A DNA stretch of 64,000 bases, taken from contig WRBA01000005.1 in NCBI GenBank assembly GCA_009779915.1, positions 1 to 64,000 of the forward strand, read 5' to 3'. The translations under genes and the position numbers were made by a program. This DNA is from Defluviitaleaceae bacterium. GTDB taxonomy: Bacteria > Bacillota > Clostridia > Lachnospirales > UBA5962. Numbering within the stretch: position 1 is the stretch's first letter; each line of letters starts with the position of its first letter. Shown here piece after piece: positions 54,887-62,558 of this stretch. Under the pieces are notes generated by a model, which saw only the letters and a program-made list of their open reading frames with translations, was not told where the DNA came from and searched no databases.

Positions 54887-55621
54887 TTACAACCCTAAAA
54901 CCCTACTAATATTCCCACAAAACACAGCTTCCTTCTGCTCCTCCGGTACCTGAATCCCTTTTACCCTCTCAATCTCAAGGCTGGGATCCATATAAGGGGC
55001 ACAGCTTCCGTATATTACATTTTTCCCATTACCTGCATTTAACATTCTCTCAATAAAGTCCCTGCGATAAACTCCTGATAAATCGAAGAGAACGTTAGGG
55101 GCATCCAGTGCTACAAATAGGGCATCATCTATACTGCCGCCGCTTATATCCAGCTGAGCGGCGTGGGTAGCTATAAATGTAACCTCAGGAAAGCGGAGTG
55201 CAAGCTCCAGCATTTGAAGAGGCTCCGACACATTAGGGTATCCTACGGAAACATAGACAGGGAATTTCATATTTTTAGCAGCAATAATAGTTTTGTTTAC
55301 CATTTCGCTGTGTATAGGATAGGTTTCCTCCCAAGGGTGAAGATGGATGCCTGCAAGTCCGTATTCAGCAGCTTTTTCCACCTGCTCAGGGGCATTTTTC
55401 TCCCAAGGGTTTACACGCCCAAATCCAATAAAGCGGTCGTCCCCTTTAATACTGGCAGCAAGGTCTTGATTAGCACGATCAAAATTATAATCAATCGGAA
55501 ATAGAGGACGGACAATGGCTTTATCAATTCCCAGCCGTTTCATTTGCGCCCCATAGGCTTCCAAGGACAGGCTGTTGTGCATCAATGATTCCCCAACGAA
55601 AACACAAGCGTCAATAATCAT
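54887..55621 (-). CDS. amidohydrolase-like TIM-barrel protein lacking metal ligands
   Basis: 244 aa, clearly related to its upstream neighbour (55618-56370): both open MIIDA, both have GxHLHP or FKLHP and end with ISRVLGL or IARILGL. Here the N-terminal HxH of the superfamily is replaced (DACVFVG), and the C-terminal metal/catalytic Asp motif reads YGSCAP instead of ASDNP. One His (IATHAAQLD) remains. Its ATG overlaps the stop of the neighbour (ATGA), so the two are made together. Likely a non-catalytic partner or an enzyme with altered chemistry. Confidence 0.82.
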   Translation of the reverse strand: MIIDACVFVGESLMHNSLSLEAYGAQMKRLGIDKAIVRPLFPIDYNFDRANQDLAASIKGDDRFIGFGRVNPWEKNAPEQVEKAAEYGLAGIHLHPWEETYPIHSEMVNKTIIAAKNMKFPVYVSVGYPNVSEPLQMLELALRFPEVTFIATHAAQLDISGGSIDDALFVALDAPNVLFDLSGVYRRDFIERMLNAGNGKNVIYGSCAPYMDPSLEIERVKGIQVPEEQKEAVFCGNISRVLGL

Positions 55622-56370
55622 ATCGCCATCCCCCTTACTTTCTTAAGACCTAAAATCCTCGCAATATTTTTATAAAGAATAAGCTCCTCATCTTCTTTTT
55701 TCAATCCAAGATTGGTAATTTTTGCCAAATCTGAAATCGGGTCACCTGCAGGGTTGTCCGATGCGAAAACTATCCGATCAGCTCCAAGAATATCAATTGC
55801 CTTAAGGATAAGATCAGGATATGGGCAAGATGATGTGTCAAGATAAACATTAGGGCACTTTTTTGCCATAAGAATACTGTCATCCCCATGGAAAAAGCCT
55901 CCCATATGGCAGATAAACACTACCTCCGGCTGCATTAAAAGCCCTCTGGCAATCTGCAATGGCTGTGCCGCAACTCTATCACAGCAATGAGAAAAAATAG
56001 GCAGCCCCAGTTCACCGGCACGCTTTAAAACCCTTTGTGCAGGCTTATTATAAGCTTTAGCACCGTTAGAGATAGGGTGAAGCTTAAAACCGCTTATTTC
56101 CGGAAAGGTTGCGGCGTATTCCATCGCCTCAATGGTTTTATCACCGCCGTTAGGGTTAATACGGGCAAAGCCAAGGAGTCTGTCAGGATATTTGCGTACA
56201 GTTGCAGCCAAGCTGTCAATTGCATCCGGATTAGTAGGTGCCTCGATAAACGATGTTACCAAAGTAAGGTCTATACCGGCAATATCCATCAAAGAGATAA
56301 CCAGCTCCGCCGGTGTATGCCACGCAGCCATTGGATGTTCCTCCACATGACCATGAGCGTCTATAATCAT
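55618..56370 (-). CDS. amidohydrolase family protein (amidohydrolase_2 type)
   Basis: 250 aa TIM-barrel hydrolase or decarboxylase. It keeps the metal site: HGH in DAHGHVEEH, His in FSHCCDR and HMGGF, and Asp in FASDNPAG. The ATG at 56370 is chosen because AGGAGG lies directly before it; an upstream in-frame ATG overlaps that site. It is coupled to the degenerate paralogue downstream and lies 30 bp after the aldo/keto reductase. Substrate unknown. Confidence 0.87.
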   Translation of the reverse strand: MIIDAHGHVEEHPMAAWHTPAELVISLMDIAGIDLTLVTSFIEAPTNPDAIDSLAATVRKYPDRLLGFARINPNGGDKTIEAMEYAATFPEISGFKLHPISNGAKAYNKPAQRVLKRAGELGLPIFSHCCDRVAAQPLQIARGLLMQPEVVFICHMGGFFHGDDSILMAKKCPNVYLDTSSCPYPDLILKAIDILGADRIVFASDNPAGDPISDLAKITNLGLKKEDEELILYKNIARILGLKKVRGMAI

Positions 56371-56399
56371 ATTTTTCCTCCTCATTATTAAAATTAGCC

Positions 56400-57530
56400 C
56401 TAAGGGTAAACTTTAAGCAAAAACTCATGAAGCTCTGTAAGTTTATTAGGAATATCTATATCTTGAGGGCAAAGAGGGGCGCATTGACCGCAATTTATGC
56501 ATTTATCTCCGGCTTTTTTAAGCTCTAAGAAGTCTTTATAATCAGCATTTGCCCGGAAATTATTGCCAAATAGCTGCTGGATATTGTAAATAGAGAATAT
56601 TCCGGGAATATCAACACCATACGGGCAATCCATACAATAGTTACAGGCTGTACATGGTACAGATTTTACGCTTTTTAAAACATCTACGGCAGAAGCAAAC
56701 ATCTCCTTTTCGCCAGACGAAAGTTTTTTAGGCACCTTAAAGGTTTCAAGATTATCCTCTACCTGATCCATATGGCTCATACCTGAAAGTATAACAGGGG
56801 TGTTATCCAAATCCATACACCAGCGCATAGCCCACGCCGCAGGGCTTAATTTGCTGTCCAGGGCAGTCATAAGCTCACTTACTCTTGGCGGCGGATCTGC
56901 CAAAAAGCCGCCCCTGACAGGCTCCATTACAATACAGGGGATTTTTTTCTCAGCTAAAATATCAAAATAAGCTTTTGCCCCTATCATTTCATAATCAGCG
57001 TAATTTATTTGAATTTGCACAAAATCCCAATCAAATTCATCTACCAATCCTTTAAAAGTTTCGAGGTCTCCATGATATGAGAAGCCCAAAAATTTAATGC
57101 GGCCTTTTTTCTTCTCTTCCAATAGCTGCTCCATAGCTCTAAGTTTTTTTGCAGCATTCCAGCGTCCTCCATTAAGAGCGTGGAGCATATAAAAATCAAT
57201 CATCTCTACACGGAGCCTATTAAGCTGCTCTTCAAAAATTTTAATTACGTCCTTTTCCTGATTTGCGAGCCAAATTGGCAGTTTCGTGGCTATGTAGAAG
57301 CTGTCTCTTGGGTATTTGGACAAAACCTCGCCCATAAAAGATTCCGATTCTTGATTTAGATAAATATAAGCCGTATCAAAATAGTTTACTCCGCCTTTGA
57401 ATGCTGCATCAACCATTGCCTCTGAAGGTTCTCTGTCAATTTTTCCATCAATTGTAGGAAAGCGCATAGCACCATATCCCAGTCTTGATACAGATATGCA
57501 GCCCCAATGCTTTACTTTCGTAAGCTCCAT
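56400..57530 (-). CDS. aldo/keto reductase with two 4Fe-4S clusters
   Basis: 376 aa. The aldo/keto reductase barrel (1-280) has Asp and Tyr in FDTAYIY, Lys in IATKLPIW and His in YMLHALNG. The C-terminal ferredoxin-like part has CTACNYCMDCPYG and CINCGQCAPLCPQ, enough for two clusters. Such proteins are common in anaerobes and their substrates are largely unknown. It is the first gene of a run with the two amidohydrolases, suggesting a small catabolic unit. Confidence 0.9.
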   Translation of the reverse strand: MELTKVKHWGCISVSRLGYGAMRFPTIDGKIDREPSEAMVDAAFKGGVNYFDTAYIYLNQESESFMGEVLSKYPRDSFYIATKLPIWLANQEKDVIKIFEEQLNRLRVEMIDFYMLHALNGGRWNAAKKLRAMEQLLEEKKKGRIKFLGFSYHGDLETFKGLVDEFDWDFVQIQINYADYEMIGAKAYFDILAEKKIPCIVMEPVRGGFLADPPPRVSELMTALDSKLSPAAWAMRWCMDLDNTPVILSGMSHMDQVEDNLETFKVPKKLSSGEKEMFASAVDVLKSVKSVPCTACNYCMDCPYGVDIPGIFSIYNIQQLFGNNFRANADYKDFLELKKAGDKCINCGQCAPLCPQDIDIPNKLTELHEFLLKVYP

Positions 57531-57699
57531 TAAAATCCCTCCCTAATAATTCGTTATATCTGTTTAACTATATATTAAGAATAGCATAGGACAAGACACT
57601 CGTCAAAGAAAATAAACATATGTTAAATATTCCAAAAGCCCATAGGAGAGGTTACAAGTTTCTAAGCTTCAAAGCAGTTAAATCAGGATTAACTTTTTT

Positions 57700-57861
57700 T
57701 AACAACATAATAATTTGATTTTAGCTAATACTTATACTGTGCTAAACTTAGCACATATATATCGGAGGTGTCAGGCTATATGAACGGCAATGCAAGTATA
57801 ACGGTTTAGCTGTTATAGTATGTATTGATTGTAACAGCTAGACTATTCGAATAGATAATAG
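57700..57861 (+). promoter_or_regulatory. promoter-like region with a palindromic operator and a nine-codon reading frame
   Basis: TATACT near 57731 is followed by the palindrome GTGCTAAACTTAGCAC (57738-57753), then CGGAGGTGTCAGGCTAT and an ATG at 57780 that opens MNGNASITV and stops at TAG. Right after it TAGCTGTTA pairs with TAACAGCTA across 16 nt. The layout is promoter, operator, ribosome-binding site, mini-ORF and hairpin, but no gene of normal size follows. The preceding 170 bp (57531-57700) hold nothing I recognise. Confidence 0.4.
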
Positions 57862-57914
57862 GGTGCCCGCTTTTTAGCGGGCACCACAGGCTGAAGATAA
57901 AATCTTCAGCCTGT
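57862..57914. terminator. two adjacent perfect hairpins
   Basis: GGTGCCCGCTTTTTAGCGGGCACC (57862-57885) and ACAGGCTGAAGATAAAATCTTCAGCCTGT (57886-57914, shown in part by its arms ACAGGCTGAAGAT and ATCTTCAGCCTGT). The first is repeated almost exactly at 58108-58131 on the other side of the family A repeat. Confidence 0.7.
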
Positions 57915-58050
57915 TCGAAAAAATGGCTTTGCCATTTTTTCGAGGTACTTAAGGTGCGAATCCGCTTGCAAGGCTTTGCTTCGCAATCCCTTGCGGGCAG
58001 CGGATTTCCCTCGGTCAGGCAAAGCCCGACCTATGGATTTAAATTGGGAA
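57915..58050. repeat. family A palindromic repeat, copy 8
   Basis: Hairpin TCGAAAAAATGGC/GCCATTTTTTCGA (57915-57943), GAGGTACTTAAGGTGCGAAT, arms GCAAGGCTTTGC and GCAATCCCTTGC, CGGATTTCCCTCGGTCAGGC, then TATGGATTTAAATTGGG. Diverged from the other copies (CCGCTTG in place of CGGCTTG) but with the same order. Confidence 0.65.
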
Positions 58051-58107
58051 ACCTACGGTTTCCCAAACCCTTCCCTTTCATAAATAAAGGGTTTGCCTTC
58101 AGTTTAG

Positions 58108-58131
58108 GGTGTCCGCTTTTTAGCGGGCACC
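58108..58131. terminator. second copy of the GGTGCCCGC hairpin
   Basis: GGTGTCCGCTTTTTAGCGGGCACC, one base different from 57862-57885, followed by TTTCT. The two copies bracket family A copy 8. The following 105 bp up to selO are AT-rich leader. Confidence 0.7.
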
Positions 58132-58236
58132 TTTCTAATAGGCTGCCACAGTAATAATTTTAATTAATATACCCGTACGCTAATATATTTACACAGCTTA
58201 AAAATAATAATTATGTAATACCGAGAGGATTTTATT

Positions 58237-59676
58237 ATGCAATTCAAAGACTGGAACTTTGAACATACTTACACGAAGCTTCCTGAAATATTTTTCCAAA
58301 ATCAAATGCCGGCAGCTGCCCCTGCTCCGCAAATAGTTATTTTTAATCAAGGGCTTTCCCAAACTTTAGGATTAAACACAGACAAATTAAAAATTACTCC
58401 ACAAATTTTTGCAGGCAGCGAACTGCCTTATGGGGCTAAGCCCATATCCCAGGCTTATGCCGGATATCAATTCGGTCATTTTGCTATGCTTGGTGATGGC
58501 CGAGCTGTTTTACTTGGAGAACATATTGCGCCGGATAATCGCAGATTTGATATTCAATTAAAGGGATCAGGCAAAACCCCTTATTCCCGGCGAGGCGATG
58601 GGCAGGCTGCCCTCTTGCCTATGCTTAGGGAGTATATTATTAGTGAGGCAATGTTCTTTTTAGGTATTCCTACAACCCGTTCTTTGGCAGTTGCACTTAC
58701 CGGCAAAGATGTTATCAGAGAAAAAGTTTTACAAGGTGCTGTTTTAACACGAGTGGCATCAAGTCATATTAGGGTGGGTACTTTCAATTATATATCCGCT
58801 TTCGGCACACTTGAAGATCTGTGCAAACTCTCAGACTACTGCATCTGGCGTCATTTTCCTTGGCTTGAAAACTCAGATAACAAATATCTTTTGTTTTTAA
58901 GGGAAGCTGCACATCTCCAAGCATCTTTAATCGCTAAATGGCAGTTGGCTGGCTTTGTTCATGGTGTAATGAATACAGATAATATGGCAATTTCAGGTGA
59001 AACGATAGATTATGGTCCTTGTGCCTTTATGGATTTTTATAACCCTGATACAGTTTTCAGCTCAATTGATATTGAGGGACGCTACGCATATAAAAACCAG
59101 CCGCTTATAGGAGCCTGGAATTTATCCAAATTAGCTGAAGAATTATTGCCCTTAATTGATGAAAACCAGAATATGGCTGTGGAGCTGGCACAAAAGGAGA
59201 TAGATAATTATTGGAAATGCTATAACGAAAACTGGCTTGCCGGTATGCGGTCTAAATTAGGAATTGTCTGTGATGAGCCTGAAGATACCCGCCTTATTGA
59301 AGAATTATTGGATTTGATGGAAAAGAATAATTTAGATTACACAAATACCTTCCGCGCTCTGTCCTCTGCAAATAATAAAACTTCATCATTATTTGAAATA
59401 CCCGAATTTATTCTCTGGCATAAAAAATGGCAGTTCAAAATAGAAAAACAGCCACAAAGCCTAGATCATAGTATTGAAATGATGAATAAGCATAACCCTG
59501 CCGTTATTCCAAGAAATTATCGTGTGGAAGAAGCCCTAACAGCAGCGGAAAATGGTGATTTTTTAGTTATGGATAATCTCCTTCATGCTTTAAGCAAACC
59601 CTTTGAAGAGTCCGAAATTTACTCAAGTCCTCCTAAACCATCTTCTTGCAGATATAAAACATTTTGTGGTGTTTAG
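58237..59676 (+). CDS. selO: protein adenylyltransferase SelO (YdiU family)
   Basis: 479 aa pseudokinase-fold enzyme that transfers AMP to proteins, linked to redox stress in other organisms. Recognisable blocks: [66 protein letters not shown] (catalytic-loop Asn/Asp) and the metal-binding DYGPCAFMD. The C-terminus CRYKTFCGV is the usual TFCG-type end of the prokaryotic family; there is no selenocysteine. Full length. Confidence 0.93.
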   Translation: MQFKDWNFEHTYTKLPEIFFQNQMPAAAPAPQIVIFNQGLSQTLGLNTDKLKITPQIFAGSELPYGAKPISQAYAGYQFGHFAMLGDGRAVLLGEHIAPDNRRFDIQLKGSGKTPYSRRGDGQAALLPMLREYIISEAMFFLGIPTTRSLAVALTGKDVIREKVLQGAVLTRVASSHIRVGTFNYISAFGTLEDLCKLSDYCIWRHFPWLENSDNKYLLFLREAAHLQASLIAKWQLAGFVHGVMNTDNMAISGETIDYGPCAFMDFYNPDTVFSSIDIEGRYAYKNQPLIGAWNLSKLAEELLPLIDENQNMAVELAQKEIDNYWKCYNENWLAGMRSKLGIVCDEPEDTRLIEELLDLMEKNNLDYTNTFRALSSANNKTSSLFEIPEFILWHKKWQFKIEKQPQSLDHSIEMMNKHNPAVIPRNYRVEEALTAAENGDFLVMDNLLHALSKPFEESEIYSSPPKPSSCRYKTFCGV

Positions 59677-59748
59677 ATGTAAAAAGCCCGCATTTCTCAT
59701 ATATTGCTTTATATCTTGGAAATCCAAGCAGCATTAATAAAGTTGCAG

Positions 59749-59778
59749 TTGACAGATATTCTGCCCTAGTGATACAAT
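59749..59778 (+). promoter_or_regulatory. sigma-A promoter for the larC unit
   Basis: TTGACA (59749-59754) and TACAAT (59773-59778) with an 18-bp spacer. Expected start near 59785, giving a leader of about 178 nt before larC. Confidence 0.75.
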
Positions 59779-59784
59779 TACATT

Positions 59785-59935
59785 AATTGTGTACTATGAA
59801 GGTACACGCGCAGGAAATTTAGCCATATAGGTAATAGTCATAATTTAACAGACAAAGCAAACATAATAATGCCATGAAGGTATTTATGCGGTAAAAACTG
59901 CATATTTGACTTTTGGCATTTTTTATTTTCAAAAA
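59785..59935 (+). promoter_or_regulatory. structured larC leader ending in a terminator (candidate riboswitch or attenuator)
   Basis: The leader has a 5' hairpin GTGTAC/GTACAC (59795-59813). A linker with several short complementary segments follows. A two-part terminator then has outer arms AATGCC (59868-59873) and GGCATT (59915-59920), an inner stem ATGCGGT/ACTGCAT (59886-59903), and TTTTTTATTTT. The larC ribosome-binding site lies 10 bp further on. It does not resemble TPP, cobalamin, FMN, SAM, NiCo or manganese riboswitches as I know them. A nickel or pyridine-dinucleotide signal would suit the gene, but that is inference. Confidence 0.5.
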
Positions 59936-59962
59936 ATTTGCAATAAAGGAGTATGTACCAGT

Positions 59963-61258
59963 ATGAAAACCCTATATTTTGAATGCGGCATGGGTGCAGC
60001 CGGTGATATGCTGATGGCTGCGCTTCTGGAATTACATGATAACCCTGATGAATTTTTGAAAACCTTAAACAGCGCAGGTATCCCAGGTGTGACCGTAACA
60101 ACCTGCCCCTCTGTAAAATGCGGCATAACCGGTACACATATCACGGTTAAGGTTAATGGTCAGGAGGAACACTCTCATGACGATGCCCATAAACATCATC
60201 ATGATCACTCTCACGAACACCATCACAGCCACGAAAGCCATCATGAGCACAATCACAGTCATGAACATCATGAACATGAACACAATCATAACCATGAACA
60301 TGAACACAACGCCCATCATCATAGCAGCTACGCAAACATTGAGCACCTGATAAGCCATTTGCACATATCAGACTACGTAAAGCATAATGCCCTCGCTGTA
60401 TACAAATTGATTGCCGAGGCGGAAAGCCATGCCCATGGTGTTCCGATTACTCAAATCCACTTTCATGAGGTGGGGGAAATGGATGCGGTTGCCGACATTG
60501 TTGGTGTTTGTATGCTGATAGAGGAGTTAGCACCGGAAAAAATCCTCTCCTCGCCGATTAATGTAGGCAGTGGATATGTACGCTGCTCACATGGAGTTTT
60601 GCCAGTCCCCGCGCCGGCGACTGCTTTTATTTTGAAAAAAGTGCCTATTTACAGCGACCATATTCAAGGGGAACTATGTACCCCGACAGGTGCAGCTTTG
60701 TTGAAGCATTTCGCAAGCGAATTTCGCGGGATGCCGATGATTTCCGTAGGCAAACTCGGCTATGGCATGGGTACAAAGAATTTTGAAAAGGCAAACTGTG
60801 TGCGTGCGTTTATAGGTGAAGCAGATTATAAATGCGACGAAGTGATTGAACTGGTCTGCAATTTGGATGATATGACCCCTGAAGCCTTGGCTTTCGTACA
60901 ACAGCATTTGATGGATGATGGGGCTTTAGATGTATACATTACGCCAATCATCATGAAAAAAGGTCGGCCCGGTTTTATCCTGACCTGTATGTGCCGTGTT
61001 TCAGACCGTGAACGAATGCGCTTTTTGATTTTCAAACATACTACCACTCTCGGCATGAGGGAGTATTACACAAATAACCGCTATGCCCTGCAGAAGGAAG
61101 ATAGTATAGTCAAAACTCAGATGGGTAATGTACGTGTAAAAACTTCCCACGGCTATGGTGTGAAAAAAAGCAAACCAGAGTACGATGATATTGCGAAAAT
61201 CGCAAAAGAGCATAATATATCCATTCAAGATGTATTACAAAAATTAGAGGTGGAATAA
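59963..61258 (+). CDS. larC: LarC, nickel insertion protein for the nickel-pincer cofactor
   Basis: 431 aa from ATG 59963 (AAAGGAG 11 bp upstream); start KTLYFECGMGAAGDML is typical. LarC inserts nickel into pyridinium-3,5-bisthiocarboxylic acid mononucleotide to make the cofactor of lactate racemase and related enzymes. A linker of about 55 residues at roughly 75-130 is very rich in His, Asp, Glu and Asn and probably binds nickel. In Lactiplantibacillus plantarum LarC is made by a programmed frameshift; here both halves are in one uninterrupted frame. larA, larB and larE are not in the window. Confidence 0.92.
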   Translation: MKTLYFECGMGAAGDMLMAALLELHDNPDEFLKTLNSAGIPGVTVTTCPSVKCGITGTHITVKVNGQEEHSHDDAHKHHHDHSHEHHHSHESHHEHNHSHEHHEHEHNHNHEHEHNAHHHSSYANIEHLISHLHISDYVKHNALAVYKLIAEAESHAHGVPITQIHFHEVGEMDAVADIVGVCMLIEELAPEKILSSPINVGSGYVRCSHGVLPVPAPATAFILKKVPIYSDHIQGELCTPTGAALLKHFASEFRGMPMISVGKLGYGMGTKNFEKANCVRAFIGEADYKCDEVIELVCNLDDMTPEALAFVQQHLMDDGALDVYITPIIMKKGRPGFILTCMCRVSDRERMRFLIFKHTTTLGMREYYTNNRYALQKEDSIVKTQMGNVRVKTSHGYGVKKSKPEYDDIAKIAKEHNISIQDVLQKLEVE

Positions 61259-61260
61259 CA

Positions 61261-61824
61261 ATGAACGGTACAACAAAAAACCTTACCCTTTCCGCAATGT
61301 TTATTGCCCTTGCTATTATTTTACCATATATTGCTATGCAAAATCCGGTGATTGCACAGACAATGCTTCCGATGCATTTTCCTATTCTCCTATGTGGTCT
61401 TATATGCGGGCACAGATATGGTCTGATAGTTGGTTTTATATCCCCATTAATGCGCGGTTTTATGTTTGGGATGCCTCCTTTGTTCCCAATGGGTACTGCT
61501 ATGGCTTTTGAGCTGGCTACATACGGCTTTGTTGCCGCACTTGTTTATTATGGTCTTCGTCGGAGTGCTTCCAGCTTGGTTTCAGTGTATGCCGCATTAA
61601 TCGCCGCAATGATTGCAGGCAGGATTGTATTTGTTGCAGCGTGGATTTTATTTGTTGGGGTCATAAGAGGTGATGAAGGATTTTCGTGGTTAGCTTATGC
61701 CACTACTTTTTTCACTGTTGATGTTGTGCGTGGACTGCCCGGTATTGCTGCACAGCTTATCTTAATCCCGGTATTGGTTGTTGCGCTGCAGCGTACTGGT
61801 CTTTTAGTGTCCAATGAAGGATAG
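61261..61824 (+). CDS. ECF transporter S component-like membrane protein
   Basis: 187 aa with five to six transmembrane segments (LTLSAMFIALAIILPYIAM at the start, then MHFPILLCGLICGHRYGLIVGF). This is the general pattern of vitamin-type S components of energy-coupling factor transporters. The EcfA and EcfT parts are not near, so it would use a shared module. It starts 2 bp after the larC stop and is followed by an overlapping kinase gene. The substrate is not evident from the sequence. Confidence 0.75.
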   Translation: MNGTTKNLTLSAMFIALAIILPYIAMQNPVIAQTMLPMHFPILLCGLICGHRYGLIVGFISPLMRGFMFGMPPLFPMGTAMAFELATYGFVAALVYYGLRRSASSLVSVYAALIAAMIAGRIVFVAAWILFVGVIRGDEGFSWLAYATTFFTVDVVRGLPGIAAQLILIPVLVVALQRTGLLVSNEG

Positions 61825-62389
61825 TATGATAGAAACCATCTGCCGTGAAATTGAAAAAATCCACAGGGAAAAAGGTTATGTACTTCTCGCCATAGACGGC
61901 AGATGCGGCTCCGGCAAAACCACGCTGGCAGCGCATTTGCAAAGGATTTTCCAATGTGAAGTAATCCACATGGATCATTTTTTCCCAAGGCTTGAGCAGC
62001 GGACTGCAGAGCGCCTTAACGAACCGGGCGGTAATCTCGACCGAGAACGCTTTCTGGAGGAAGTTATTGCGCCATTGAAGAGCCGTAAGGCGTTTTCTTA
62101 CCGACGCTATGACCCCCGCATACATGAAATGGCAGAAGAGTTCCAAATACAGCCCTGTGACGTAATTATCATCGAAGGTTCGTATAGTTGCCATCCGGCT
62201 TTATTTGACAATTACGACCTGAGAGTCTTTCTGAGCGTCGATATGCCTGAGCGTTTGCGCCGGATTAAGGAGAGAAACGGCGAAGATGGCTTAAAGCAAT
62301 TCCGGGAAAAATGGATACCTATGGAGGAGTATTATTTTTCCGCATTTAATTTGGAAGATCGCTGTGATTTTGTTTTTAAGACAGGTTGA
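61814..62389 (+). CDS. P-loop kinase of the uridine kinase-like type
   Basis: 191 aa. Walker A GRCGSGKTTLA near residue 29, HMDHFF as in uridine, pantothenate and nicotinamide riboside kinases, and VIIIEGSYSCHP. It probably phosphorylates a nucleoside or vitamin. ATG 61814 overlaps the ECF gene by 11 bp; ATG 61826, 4 bp after AAGGATAGT, is an alternative. The tight larC-S component-kinase order suggests uptake and phosphorylation of a small molecule related to the nickel-pincer cofactor (inference). Confidence 0.78.
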   Translation: MKDSMIETICREIEKIHREKGYVLLAIDGRCGSGKTTLAAHLQRIFQCEVIHMDHFFPRLEQRTAERLNEPGGNLDRERFLEEVIAPLKSRKAFSYRRYDPRIHEMAEEFQIQPCDVIIIEGSYSCHPALFDNYDLRVFLSVDMPERLRRIKERNGEDGLKQFREKWIPMEEYYFSAFNLEDRCDFVFKTG

Positions 62390-62409
62390 TAAATTCCATC
62401 TCTCATATA

Positions 62410-62486
62410 TATACTGAAACAACCCCAAAACACTAACAAAAGCTTGCTGTTTTTCCGTTACTATTTTGAAGTAATTTGTCACTATA
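62410..62486. repeat. MITE-like element, copy 4 (77 bp)
   Basis: Left end TATACTGAAACAACCCCAAA; the reverse complement of the right end begins TATAGTGACAAATTACTTCA. It is almost only the two inverted ends, with AACACTAACAAAAGC near the middle. Its right half matches copy 3 closely (CCGTTACTATTTTGAAGTAA against CTGTTACTATTTTGAAGTAA). Confidence 0.65.
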
Positions 62487-62518
62487 ATAACAGTTCTAAA
62501 ATGATACCGCCCCCTTAG

Positions 62519-62534
62519 GTCAAGGAGAGTCGAC
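62519..62534. repeat. single end of the GTCAAGGAG element
   Basis: GTCAAGGAGAGTCGAC, preceded by TTAG, identical in its first 14 bp to the ends of the 111-bp element. No partner end is seen nearby. It lies in the leader of the methyltransferase gene. Confidence 0.5.
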
Positions 62535-62558
62535 AAGTAACTTTATGGAGGAAAAATA

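Noticed and set aside
60168-60340. CRISPR or other direct-repeat array in the CATCAT-rich stretch
   Set aside because: The repeats are codons for His, Glu and Asn inside a continuous larC frame, without spacers.
60065-60364. Open frames on the minus strand opposite the His-rich part of larC
   Set aside because: They are artefacts of CAT/CAC-rich His codons, which read as ATG/GTG runs (Met/Val-rich product) on the other strand. No ribosome-binding site.
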